Position numbers and translations under genes: made by a program. Shown here in pieces: positions 39,904 to 47,123 of a stretch of 64,000 nucleotides of DNA. Below the pieces are notes generated by a model. It made no database searches, was not told the DNA's origin, and worked only from the letters and a program-made list of their open reading frames with translations. Each line of letters starts with the position of its first letter. Within the stretch, counting starts at the first letter, position 1. Source of the stretch: Sphingomonas sp. BK235 (lineage in GTDB: Bacteria > Pseudomonadota > Alphaproteobacteria > Sphingomonadales > Sphingomonadaceae); NCBI RefSeq assembly GCF_004345855.1, contig NZ_SLXN01000012.1:37822-101821 (forward strand). Direction: 5' to 3'.

Positions 39904-40479
39904 TTATGTGCGCCGAGCTTGCCGGTCTGAGGTCAGACCTGGGGCAGGACGTTCACCGTCGCGAATCGGATCATCAGGCAAGGCCGGATCCTCAAACAGC
40001 TGCGCTTCTTGCAGCCGCGCGAGCCCGGTGGGCAATCGCCTGGCGAGAGCACGAGCAAGCTCGGCGCCGCTTAGATCGCGGAACACCAGTAGCTGCGCCT
40101 CAAACATCGACGCCAATGCTGCTTCACTCGGCAGTGGAACGCGCAAGCTGAGCCAAGTCGGGCATGTAGCTAGATCCTCCGCGGGGGGAGGAAGGATGCT
40201 AGGTGATATCCGGCCGAACCAACCTTCTAGAAATTGCTGACGCTCGGCAGGCGCCACTCGCCGCAGGTGCAGCGCTGCCTGAGCGTACTTCAGCCACTTA
40301 GGCTCGTTCTTCAGCTTCTTATTTTCGAATTGCGAGACGGCCTGTTGGGTCAGGCTTAGCTGATCGCCAACCTCATGAGCTACGTCGATCGCCGAACGCG
40401 CAAGCTCTGCAGCCGACCAGCCTGCCGCGATCCGTTCGGCCTGGAGGCGCTCAGCCACGAGGAAGATGCCTTTTTCCAC
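39904..40479 (-). CDS. CI-type HTH repressor
   Basis: The product has 191 residues from GTG 40479 (a later GTG at 40458 is also possible). An XRE helix-turn-helix lies at about 8-60: 'RLQAERIAAGWSAAELARSA', 'SLTQQAVSQFENKKLK'. The remainder is helical and lacks the Ser-Lys protease seen in SOS-cleaved CI proteins, so induction may need an antirepressor. Divergent from the Cro-like gene across an 82-base spacer with an operator-like palindrome, the usual lysogeny switch layout. Confidence 0.75.
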   Translation of the reverse strand: MEKGIFLVAERLQAERIAAGWSAAELARSAIDVAHEVGDQLSLTQQAVSQFENKKLKNEPKWLKYAQAALHLRRVAPAERQQFLEGWFGRISPSILPPPAEDLATCPTWLSLRVPLPSEAALASMFEAQLLVFRDLSGAELARALARRLPTGLARLQEAQLFEDPALPDDPIRDGERPAPGLTSDRQARRT

Positions 40480-40514
40480 GCCATGGGCTTAGATCAGCCT
40501 CACGACTGCGACCC

Positions 40515-40551
40515 CTACAATATGCTTGTAGTCCATTGTGGCTCGTTGTAG
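40515..40551. promoter_or_regulatory. Operator region of the CI/Cro switch
   Basis: CTACAA-TATGC-TTGTAG (40515-40531) is a perfect 6+6 inverted repeat in the divergent spacer, and a further TTGTAG half-site occurs at 40546-40551, 20 bases on. The pattern suits two operators read by the repressor pair. Confidence 0.65.
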
Positions 40552-40561
40552 CAAAGCCGTG

Positions 40562-40843
40562 ATGACCGACCCCGAGCGAGATTCGATGCATCTGGCGCTG
40601 AGATCTGCTGTTAAGCAGATCGGCAGCCAGGCGGCGTTCGAACGCGCTACGGGAGCCAAGCAGCAGAAGGTTTCCTACTGGCTTCGCGATGGCAAGGTCC
40701 TGCCAGGCGAATACGTGCTCAAGGCCGAGAAGGCGCTGCAGGATCTCGGGTCGCCAATTACCCGTCATGATCTGCGCCCCGACCTTTACCCGCGCGAAGA
40801 AGCCGTCAGCCAGTCGGCCGACGAGCTGCAGGCCGCGCGATGA
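40562..40843 (+). CDS. Cro/YdaS-like regulator
   Basis: ATG 40562 gives 93 residues. 'MHLALRSAVKQIGSQAAFERATGAKQQKVSYWLRDGKVLPGEYVLKAEKAL' broken into helices is the YdaS/Cro-type helix-turn-helix used by phage antirepressor-side regulators. It opens the rightward early operon and should compete with the CI-type repressor at the shared operators. Confidence 0.82.
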   Translation: MTDPERDSMHLALRSAVKQIGSQAAFERATGAKQQKVSYWLRDGKVLPGEYVLKAEKALQDLGSPITRHDLRPDLYPREEAVSQSADELQAAR

Positions 40844-41056
40844 CCTGTTCGGCTGATCATACCGCTTCGCGCGCGCTTCCCCCCAGGTCACGCGCGGACG
40901 CCGGACAGGGGCGGGGAGCGTCGGCCGATTCGAATTGCCGGTCGGCGCACCCGTCCCTTGAAGGCTCACCATCTTCCCCCATCGGTCGCCGGCAGGCCGG
41001 CCGGTCCCCGCGACTTACTCCCGGCGGGGAAGCAGTCTGCCATCCCCTTCACCATA

Positions 41057-41089
41057 GGGGCGCCGGCCAGGTGTCACTGTCGGCGCCCC
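41057..41089. terminator. GC-rich hairpin between cro-like gene and next early gene
   Basis: GGGGCGCCG and CGGCGCCCC form a perfect 9-bp stem around a 15-base centre, 20 bases upstream of the next start. There is no T run. It could be an early attenuator or antitermination site; the 260 bases around it hold no credible gene. Confidence 0.4.
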
Positions 41090-41108
41090 GCAACCCGGGA
41101 GAGCATGC

Positions 41109-41594
41109 GTGAGGCGTGCATCACGATCAGCGGCATTGTCGCCGCGCGTTCGCCGCGATGAGGCGCACCAGGCGGTGCGCGCCGCGCTGCGCGCTTTCGT
41201 CGGTACCGGGACACCGCTGACGGTAAAGATGCTGGCGAACGCTTCCGGCGTTCCCGACAAGACGATCGTCTGCGCCATGGCGGAGGTCGGCTCCGAGCAC
41301 TGGCGCCCCATGCCGTTCGACCGATTGCTGTCGATCGCCGCGGTGCTCGGCGCCGAGTTTACGGCCGCCTGCCTCCAGCCGGCGCGGCAGGGCGCCTTCG
41401 ACCTGCCGATCGCGGCGAACCTCGATCCTGCTGCGCTCATGATCGAGGTCACGACGAACGCACAGGCGATCGTCAGCCTCGCTGCGGACAACGATATCTG
41501 CGCGGCGGACCTCGTGAAGATGGACCCGCTCGCCCTCGCTCACATCGATCTCGGCGTCCGGATCAAAGCCGCTTGCTGGCAGCAGGCCGCATGA
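41109..41594 (+). CDS. HTH-containing early phage protein
   Basis: The product has 161 residues from GTG 41109 with GGGAG upstream. The middle ('GTPLTVKMLANASGVPDKTIVCAMAEVGSEHWRPMPFDRLLSIAAVLG') reads as an XRE/CII-like helix-turn-helix; the C-terminus is helical ('NAQAIVSLAADNDICAADLVKMD'). It follows cro where CII-type activators are found. Establishing lysogeny is a possible role, unproven. Confidence 0.62.
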   Translation: MRRASRSAALSPRVRRDEAHQAVRAALRAFVGTGTPLTVKMLANASGVPDKTIVCAMAEVGSEHWRPMPFDRLLSIAAVLGAEFTAACLQPARQGAFDLPIAANLDPAALMIEVTTNAQAIVSLAADNDICAADLVKMDPLALAHIDLGVRIKAACWQQAA

Positions 41595-41632
41595 CGGTTC
41601 ATCGTATCTGGCGTGTCTTTGAAGGCGGCCGC

Positions 41633-41929
41633 CTATCTCAGATCCTTCTTTGGGGCGATTGGATCATACCCGGCGACCTCATCATCGGAGACCTGTCGAA
41701 ATCCTTGGCGCTCAGCACTTTCCACGAGAAGGTTGCTCAAGGGGTTGTCGAAGGCGTCGACTCCAGGTCCATACCTGATATTTCCACCGTTCTTGAACGT
41801 CAGACCACCGACGATCTCAAGAGGTCCGCCGTTGTAGAAAGCTACGCAGCCGTCGAATGTGCAGCGCGTAAAGCTGTTTCCGTCGAGAACAATCCCGTCA
41901 TCGACGAATGTACGGTCGACGTATTTCAT
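41633..41929 (-). CDS. Small protein with pentapeptide-like segment, antisense in early operon
   Basis: The product has 98 residues; AGGAG lies eight bases before ATG 41929. 'DGIVLDGNSFTRCTFDGCVAFYNGGPLEIVGG' in parts resembles small bacterial proteins with a short right-handed beta-helix edge (x-F-x-x-C repeats). The opposite-strand frame 41591-42013 is operon-placed but compositionally poor. This gene is therefore preferred although it runs against the surrounding operon; it may have its own promoter from the right. Confidence 0.6.
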   Translation of the reverse strand: MKYVDRTFVDDGIVLDGNSFTRCTFDGCVAFYNGGPLEIVGGLTFKNGGNIRYGPGVDAFDNPLSNLLVESAERQGFRQVSDDEVAGYDPIAPKKDLR

Positions 41930-42009
41930 TCAAAAGCTCCTGTCGTAGTGGGCAACTCGACAGTAGCCGAAGCCGGGGACGCCTCAAGCGTCCCCGGTGG
42001 AGGGCGGCC

Positions 42010-42156
42010 ATGACGCGCTCGCGCATGCGGCGCCTCGTGCGCAGGGAAGTGGCGGTGCAGCTAGCCGCGCGGGCAGCGTTTGATCGCGCAGCTAGAGAGC
42101 GATTCACCCTCCAGATGCTGGCTGTTCTCGCCCGCGCGCCGCCTGACACCAGCTGA
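42010..42156 (+). CDS. Small basic protein, 48 residues
   Basis: GGAGGG six bases before ATG 42010 supports this short frame. The product is Arg/Ala-rich and helical ('RRLVRREVAVQLAARAAFDRAARERF'). It might bind DNA or RNA. No family recognised; coding status rests on ribosome-binding site and position in the early operon. Confidence 0.42.
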   Translation: MTRSRMRRLVRREVAVQLAARAAFDRAARERFTLQMLAVLARAPPDTS

Positions 42157-42250
42157 GCCGCCGCTCGGTCAAAACACGATCAACAACGAACCGCCGGACC
42201 TGCAAGCCACGTGCTTTCGGGAACGGCTTTCTGCTGCCCGGAGCTTGCCA

Positions 42251-42598
42251 GTGACCGCCGTCGATCTCGACACGATCCGATCCGACATCAACGTGCTTCG
42301 CGGCGAGCTGGTCGCTCATGGGGGCATGCTCTTCGAGCGCGAGGTCTCCGACCTGCGTGGCGCCGTTCACGCGCTCGCGATGCCGGGCTCCGCTGTCCGA
42401 GAGTTTCCGATCGGCCGCGTGCCGCGTGGCGTGCGCCAGATCCGCGCCAGCCTAGTGGAAGTGCGCGAGCGCTACGAGCAGGTGCTGCTGAGCGGCACCT
42501 GGCGTCACGGTGCCCGCGATGGTCTGGTTGATCTCAACCGCGCGATCGCGGCGCTCACCATCACCCTCGCTCGCGCCACTGAGAAGGCCGCAGCATGA
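42251..42598 (+). CDS. Hypothetical early protein
   Basis: GTG 42251 gives 115 residues. 'AVDLDTIRSDINVLRGELVAHGG' and 'GLVDLNRAIAALTITLARATEKAAA' are helical with heptad pattern; the middle 'REFPIGRVPRGVRQIRASLVEVRERYEQVLL' continues as helix. Its TGA overlaps the next ATG. No family recognised. Confidence 0.55.
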   Translation: MTAVDLDTIRSDINVLRGELVAHGGMLFEREVSDLRGAVHALAMPGSAVREFPIGRVPRGVRQIRASLVEVRERYEQVLLSGTWRHGARDGLVDLNRAIAALTITLARATEKAAA

Positions 42599-42807
42599 GG
42601 CGCCCCGACCACCAGCCAGATCTGCGTCCGCTCGAGAAGCGCCGCCACCCGCTCGAGCTGCCGCTCGGCTTCGCTGGCGCGCTGGTCGGGCTCAGCCTGC
42701 TCGCGCTCGCCTTTCACGCCCCGGGCGTGGCGATCGCGATCCTAGCCCTCTCCCTCATCGTCCTTCTCGCGATCCTGCGAGATCTGATCCTCAACGGAGG
42801 TCGATAA
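42595..42807 (+). CDS. Small two-helix membrane protein
   Basis: The product has 70 residues. A charged start ('RRPDHQPDLRPLEKRRHPLE') is followed by two adjoining hydrophobic segments at about 24-42 and 44-63. It overlaps genes on both sides (ATGA and one base). Small membrane proteins in early operons often mediate superinfection exclusion; function here is unknown. Confidence 0.6.
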   Translation: MRRPDHQPDLRPLEKRRHPLELPLGFAGALVGLSLLALAFHAPGVAIAILALSLIVLLAILRDLILNGGR

Positions 42808-43037
42808 TGGCTCACGTCACCGTCGCCCGCTCGCGCCGCCACGATCGCGCTCGCGCCGCTCTCCCAATCCGCCCCGTCGCATCGCAGCCGCTGCAGGCAC
42901 AAGCCGGCGATCCCGCCCCGCTTCTCACGGTGTCTGCGCAGGTGGTGATCGGCTTCCTCGCGCCCCTGCCGGTAATCCAGCTGGGCCACTGGCTGCTCGG
43001 CTGGCCGAGCATCCTCGTCATGTTCGGTGGCCAGTGA
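42807..43037 (+). CDS. Small membrane protein
   Basis: ATG 42807 with GGAGG upstream gives 76 residues. The basic N-terminus ('VARSRRHDRARAAL') leads to one hydrophobic region ('VVIGFLAPLPVIQLGHWLLGWPSILVMF'), possibly a re-entrant helix pair. Its TGA overlaps the next gene. No family recognised. Confidence 0.58.
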   Translation: MAHVTVARSRRHDRARAALPIRPVASQPLQAQAGDPAPLLTVSAQVVIGFLAPLPVIQLGHWLLGWPSILVMFGGQ

Positions 43038-43297
43038 TGAGGGAGGCGCTCGCCTTCGGGCAGCCGGTCGAGCTGCTGGTCGATGTCATGCGCCGGCACA
43101 ACACCGACCTCGAAGCCGGCGAAGCGCTGGCGCTCGGCGCGTTGGCCCGGGATGAGCGCCTCGACCCGGCGATCTACCTCGCGGTCCTTCGATGGCGCGC
43201 GGTCCGCGCCCTGATGGCGGCGTGCGGTAACGACAGCCAGGCGTTTCAGACGACATTGCTCGAGGCGGCGCGGCTCAATCGGGTCGGCGTGCTGTGA
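43034..43297 (+). CDS. Small helical early protein
   Basis: The product has 87 residues from GTG 43034 (ATG 43037 also in frame). The sequence is all helical: 'FGQPVELLVDVMRRHNTDLEAGEALALGALARDERLDP' then 'RWRAVRALMAACGNDSQAFQTTLLEAARLN'. It overlaps the GapR-like gene by four bases. No family recognised. Confidence 0.58.
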   Translation: MMREALAFGQPVELLVDVMRRHNTDLEAGEALALGALARDERLDPAIYLAVLRWRAVRALMAACGNDSQAFQTTLLEAARLNRVGVL

Positions 43298-43563
43298 GCG
43301 GGGGCGATCGCGCCCAGGGCATGGGCGGCGGCGCCGTCGCGGCCGACGAGCTGCGCCTGCTGATCGAACGCGCCGAGCGCCTCGAGGAAGAGAAGCGCGG
43401 CATCGCCGACGACATCAAGGACGTGTTCGCCGAGGCGAAGAACCGCGGTTACGACGCCAAGGCGATCCGGCAGATCATGCGGATCCGCAAGCAGAAGCGC
43501 GAGGAGTACCAGGAAGAGCAGTCGATTCTGGAGGTCTATATGCAGGCCTTGGGGATGATCTGA
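43294..43563 (+). CDS. GapR-like nucleoid protein (DUF2312)
   Basis: The product has 89 residues. 'RLLIERAERLEEEKRGIADDIKDVFAEAKNRGYDAKAIRQIMRIRKQ' in consecutive parts is the DUF2312 signature, identical in layout to Caulobacter GapR, a DNA clamp that binds overtwisted AT-rich DNA ahead of replication forks. It is typically about 90 residues, as here. Phage versions occur in alphaproteobacterial prophages. It may guide phage replication or affect the host origin. Confidence 0.85.
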   Translation: MSGGDRAQGMGGGAVAADELRLLIERAERLEEEKRGIADDIKDVFAEAKNRGYDAKAIRQIMRIRKQKREEYQEEQSILEVYMQALGMI

Positions 43564-44003
43564 TGACCGAAGCGGCAAAGGATCTTCCCACCACTTTCCA
43601 CGAGTGGATCGCGAACGCCGTCGATGCTGACGGGTTTTTCCCTCACGGCCTCGTCATAGCCGAGGACGGTACCATGACCGTGATCGCCTTCGACGTTCCG
43701 CCCGACCAGATCTACCAGCTCATGCTGGCTCAGTGGGAGCAGGACCCGAGACTGCGCGAGGCCATCTTCGGCTTGGATCGCTTCACGAAGCCCGGGCAGG
43801 GGACCACTCTAGGCGACGTCGTAACGGGCTGGCACTTCATTCGGGAAGGGGCGCGACCGTTCATCGTCGAGTACCAGCACGAGCCGCGTGTCGTGAAGCC
43901 GCTTGAGTGGGCCAACGACTGGTGGAACGCCGTCCTGACCCGCGAACTGCTCGAGCACATGCGGCAACGCTTCGGCATCACCAGCCCGGGGGCGAGCTGC
44001 TGA
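43563..44003 (+). CDS. Hypothetical early protein
   Basis: The product has 146 residues, starting by one-base overlap with the GapR-like stop (TGATG). It mixes strands and helices: 'HEWIANAVDADGFFPHGLVIAEDGTMTVIAFDVPPDQIY' and 'WANDWWNAVLTRELLEHMRQRFG'. No family recognised; conserved position next to DUF2312 suggests a replication or host-takeover role, which is inference. Confidence 0.6.
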   Translation: MTEAAKDLPTTFHEWIANAVDADGFFPHGLVIAEDGTMTVIAFDVPPDQIYQLMLAQWEQDPRLREAIFGLDRFTKPGQGTTLGDVVTGWHFIREGARPFIVEYQHEPRVVKPLEWANDWWNAVLTRELLEHMRQRFGITSPGASC

Positions 44004-44365
44004 TGCGGCGCGCCGGGCACGACTGGACCGAGCAGCAGGTCGACCAGCTTTGCCGCCTCAAGGCGGCAGGCAAGACCAACGGCCAGGTCGCTGAGGCGAT
44101 GGGCCTGAGCCGCAACGCCGTTGCCGGCCAGATCAACCGTCTGCGGGCCAAGGGCGACAAGCGCATATCGCCCGCCGCACCTACGGCCGCGGCCGAGCAT
44201 TTCGCGCGCAAGGCAAGCCGCTCGATCGACGATCGTCTGGCCGAGCTGATGGAGCTGCGCTCGCCCACCCTGCAGCACGCCGCCTTCCAGCTCGGCGTAT
44301 CGCTGAGGGTGGTCGAGGACGCGTGGGACCGGATCCTCGCGACCAAGGGAGACCAGGCGCGATGA
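44003..44365 (+). CDS. GcrA-like HTH protein
   Basis: The product has 120 residues. The first 55 residues ('WTEQQVDQLCRLKAAGKTNGQVAEAMGLSRNAVAGQINRLRAKG') are the GcrA-type DNA-binding motif with the AVxGxxxRL-like recognition helix. Host GcrA is a sigma-70-associated cell-cycle regulator that responds to adenine methylation; this prophage also encodes a D12 adenine methyltransferase. The C-terminus differs and is helical. It could redirect host transcription. Confidence 0.72.
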   Translation: MRRAGHDWTEQQVDQLCRLKAAGKTNGQVAEAMGLSRNAVAGQINRLRAKGDKRISPAAPTAAAEHFARKASRSIDDRLAELMELRSPTLQHAAFQLGVSLRVVEDAWDRILATKGDQAR

Positions 44366-44523
44366 GCCGGCGCTCCATCCTGTTCGAGCGCATGGTGGCG
44401 CTCTCCGCACCAGCCGGTTCGGGGAGCCGGCCGGATGCGTCGACTCCCCTCCCCATGTCCAGCACGCCAGCGGTTGGCCCCGCCGGTGCGCTCTCACGCA
44501 AGCCGGAGACCCACCATGCCTAG
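44362..44523 (+). CDS. Small hypothetical protein, 53 residues
   Basis: ATG 44362 overlaps the GcrA-like stop (ATGA) and its end overlaps the ParB-like start by eight bases. The product is Ser/Pro-rich after 'SRRSILFERMVALSAP'. Coupling on both sides is the main support. It may only serve to carry ribosomes to the ParB-like gene. Confidence 0.42.
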   Translation: MSRRSILFERMVALSAPAGSGSRPDASTPLPMSSTPAVGPAGALSRKPETHHA

Positions 44524-46375
44524 CACAACGCTGCGCATCAGCCAGCTACGCCTGTCGCCCCACAACGTCCGCAGCAGCATCCCTGACGCAGATGACACCG
44601 CGGCGATCGAGCGCTCAATCCTGGTCGAGGGACTGCGCGTCCCGATCGACTGCCACCCGATGCGAGGCGCGAAGACCTGGGGCGCGTTCGCTGGTCGGCG
44701 CCGCTACTTCGCGATCAAGCGCCTGGTCGAACGCGGCGAGCTGCCGGTCGACTGGCCGGTGCCGGTCATCATCCACGACAAGCCCGACGCCGAGCTGGTG
44801 GAGATGTCCATCACCGAGAACCTGCTGCGCAAGGACATGGAGGAGCACGAGCTATACGCCGGCGTCGCCATGGCGGCGGCACGGGGGCACAGCCCCGAGC
44901 AGATCTCCGAGGCGCTCGGGCAGAACGACGCCCGCAAGGTGACCCGGTGGCTGCGGCTCGGGCAGCTGGCCAAGCCGATCTTCGAGGCGTTCGCGCGCGG
45001 CGAGATCGACCAGGACCAGGCCAAGGCTTACGCCGGCACCGACGATCGCGAGCTGCAGGAGGCGACCTTCAAGCGCCTCGAGCGCTGGGTGCGAGCGTCG
45101 GAGATCCGCAAGGCGCTCGGCATCGGCGATGCGCTGGCGCGGCGCCACCTCTCCTTCGTCGGCGAGGCGATCTACCGCGCCGCCGGCGGCCGCTACGAGC
45201 TCGACCTTTTCGCCGATGCTGCGGAAGACCGCGGCCGTGTCGCCGACGTCGGCCTGCTCGAGCGGCTCGTCGAAGAGAAGATGGCCGGCATCCGCGACCA
45301 GGTGCGCGTGAGCACCGGGCAGCGCGACCTCCGCTTCGTCGCCGCCCCACCGCAGACCGAGTTTCGGCAGATCGACAACCAGCTCGCGATCACGCCGAAG
45401 CGGAAGGGCGAAATGCTCGAGCTACCGGAAGGCGATGTCGTCGCGCACATCGAGATCGATGCGGGCGGCGAGCCCGCGGTCAGCTACTGGTGGGCGAGCC
45501 GCAAGGCGAAGTTCGGCAGCGAGAAGGCAGCGGTGAAGCCTGTGTCAGCCGGCCCGATCGGCAACGCGGTCGAGGATCCGCACAGCGCGCGGCCGAAGGC
45601 CGACGCGGCGATCCGACGCGAAGAGGGGCTGAGCCAGGACGCGACGTTCGCCATGAGCGCGGTGCGCAAGGCGATCCTCAAGGCGGCGCTGGTAGATGAC
45701 GCCGAGGCGGGCGGCAGCGTCGCGACCGATTATTTCGTGTTCGTCCAGGCGCGCTGCCTGCTCGCTGAGCGGGCACCGAGCGGCGTGGGCATGCGGCGGA
45801 TCGCCAGCGACCAGATGGTCGGAGTATCGCACGAGGCGCTGGATCTCGGCCGCCGCTTGGTTGCTGACATGCCGGCGACGAAGACCACGGCCGGCGCCAT
45901 CCTGCGGATCAAGGCTCAGCCGTTCTTCACCGAGACAGATCTCGCGGCAGCGTTCATCGCCTACCGGGAGGCCGACCAGGTGGTGAAGGACACGACGGCC
46001 GCGCTCGTCGTCGGTGCTGCTCTCGAGCGCAGCCTGGCTGCGCCCGGGTACGAGCACGCGATCCATGACGTGCTCGCGCATCTGGTTGGCGCCGATCGGG
46101 ACGACGCGGTTCGCCGGCGCTACTGGCATCCCACGAGCGAGGTGCTCGACCTCTTCCCCAAGGATCCACGGCGCGCGATCGCGGAGCCCTTCGTCGATCG
46201 CGCGACCTTCACGGCCTGGGCGAAGCTGAAATCGAGCGAGCTGACCGCCGCAGTTGTCGCCGCGCTGACGCGCACGGCCGGCCCGGGCTCCACCTGGATC
46301 CCGCCGCTGCTGCGATTCCGGTCGGGGATCGTCACCTCCGACGAAGCCGCTGACATTCAGGAGCGGGCGGCATGA
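44516..46375 (+). CDS. ParB/RepB/Spo0J-family protein
   Basis: ATG 44516 gives 619 residues, about twice the usual ParB length. The N-terminal ParB domain shows 'LSPHNVRSSIPD', 'WGAFAGRRRYFAIKRLVERGE' and the CTPase-type motif 'ENLLRKDMEEHELYAG', followed by the helix-turn-helix 'HSPEQISEALGQNDARKVTRWLRLG'. The long C-terminal part is unassigned. Without a ParA gene nearby it is unlikely to be a partition pair; phage ParB-like proteins are often nucleases or regulators. Its stop overlaps the next start (ATGA). Confidence 0.82.
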   Translation: MPSTTLRISQLRLSPHNVRSSIPDADDTAAIERSILVEGLRVPIDCHPMRGAKTWGAFAGRRRYFAIKRLVERGELPVDWPVPVIIHDKPDAELVEMSITENLLRKDMEEHELYAGVAMAAARGHSPEQISEALGQNDARKVTRWLRLGQLAKPIFEAFARGEIDQDQAKAYAGTDDRELQEATFKRLERWVRASEIRKALGIGDALARRHLSFVGEAIYRAAGGRYELDLFADAAEDRGRVADVGLLERLVEEKMAGIRDQVRVSTGQRDLRFVAAPPQTEFRQIDNQLAITPKRKGEMLELPEGDVVAHIEIDAGGEPAVSYWWASRKAKFGSEKAAVKPVSAGPIGNAVEDPHSARPKADAAIRREEGLSQDATFAMSAVRKAILKAALVDDAEAGGSVATDYFVFVQARCLLAERAPSGVGMRRIASDQMVGVSHEALDLGRRLVADMPATKTTAGAILRIKAQPFFTETDLAAAFIAYREADQVVKDTTAALVVGAALERSLAAPGYEHAIHDVLAHLVGADRDDAVRRRYWHPTSEVLDLFPKDPRRAIAEPFVDRATFTAWAKLKSSELTAAVVAALTRTAGPGSTWIPPLLRFRSGIVTSDEAADIQERAA

Positions 46376-46791
46376 TCCAGGAGCCACAGCCCGCCGCGGC
46401 CGCGGCGATCGGCGCGGTGCCGGCAGACGCCATGGCGGCGATCGTCGACCTAGTGGTGCGAACGTACCCGGGCAGCGGCAACAAGCTCGAGGCCGCGATC
46501 CGTCTGGCGGTCGATACGACCTGGGCGGCGGCTGGCGCCGCGCGCGCGCTCGCTCACGTCGACCAGATCGACGACGCGCCGTCGATCCTGATCTCGCCAA
46601 GCTCGCTCGGATGGCGTGCCACCGCGGTCCTCGCGGTCGGCGCCGCCGCTGTCGATGGTCCGAGCACCTCGTTCGGGAAGCACCCGGCCGACGCGCTCCA
46701 GCACCTGCTCGGCCGCCGCTTCGGCATCCTTGCCGACCAGGACCTACCCGCCACCGTCATCACCATTGGAGCCATGGAGGACGTGCCGTGA
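46372..46791 (+). CDS. Hypothetical early protein
   Basis: The product has 139 residues. It is Ala-rich, with 'GAVPADAMAAIVDLVVRTYPGSGNKLEAAIRLAVDTTWAAAG' helical and 'GWRATAVLAVGAAAVDGPS' possibly membrane-associated or buried. Translation is coupled to the ParB-like gene and to the next frame. No family recognised. Confidence 0.58.
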   Translation: MIQEPQPAAAAAIGAVPADAMAAIVDLVVRTYPGSGNKLEAAIRLAVDTTWAAAGAARALAHVDQIDDAPSILISPSSLGWRATAVLAVGAAAVDGPSTSFGKHPADALQHLLGRRFGILADQDLPATVITIGAMEDVP

Positions 46792-47123
46792 ACGCCCCCT
46801 CGATCAACCACCTAGACCGACGCGTCAGCCGAGCCGCAGAGTTGGGCCGCGGCGTCGATCTAACGGCCAACGACCTCGATCTGCTCGTGAGTCTCGGTCT
46901 TATTCAGATGCTGCACGACGCGAAAACAAAGTATTTAGAGGAACAGTCGCGATGCAGGATCGCACGACGCCAGTCTATAACCGGGGGAAATACTGGCTCG
47001 ACAAGCTCCGCCGAGCCGACGGGGCCGAGCGTTCGCCTCGTTGGTACATCTTCTGGTACGACCCAGCAGCGCGACGCGAGGCAAGCGTTTCAACGGGCAC
47101 GGCAGACGAGGCAGACGCCATAG
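46788..47123 (+). CDS. Small protein upstream of integrase, possible excisionase or regulator
   Basis: GTG 46788 overlaps the preceding stop (GTGA). The first 55 residues ('HLDRRVSRAAELGRGVDLTANDLDLLVSLGLIQMLHDAK') look like a compact helical protein; the remaining 55, encoded within the integrase overlap, are low complexity. Size and position fit a recombination directionality factor, but no HTH is convincing. Confidence 0.45.
   Translation: MNAPSINHLDRRVSRAAELGRGVDLTANDLDLLVSLGLIQMLHDAKTKYLEEQSRCRIARRQSITGGNTGSTSSAEPTGPSVRLVGTSSGTTQQRDARQAFQRARQTRQTP

Noticed and set aside
40840..41112. 90-codon frame overlapping the cro-like stop
   Set aside because: Product is Ser/Arg/Pro/Gly-rich low complexity, and the stretch contains a strong hairpin, so it is treated as untranslated leader.
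41591..42013. Rightward frame with ATGA overlaps at both ends in the early operon
   Set aside because: Position is attractive, but the opposite-strand frame has a better ribosome-binding site and family-like sequence. Kept only as an alternative.
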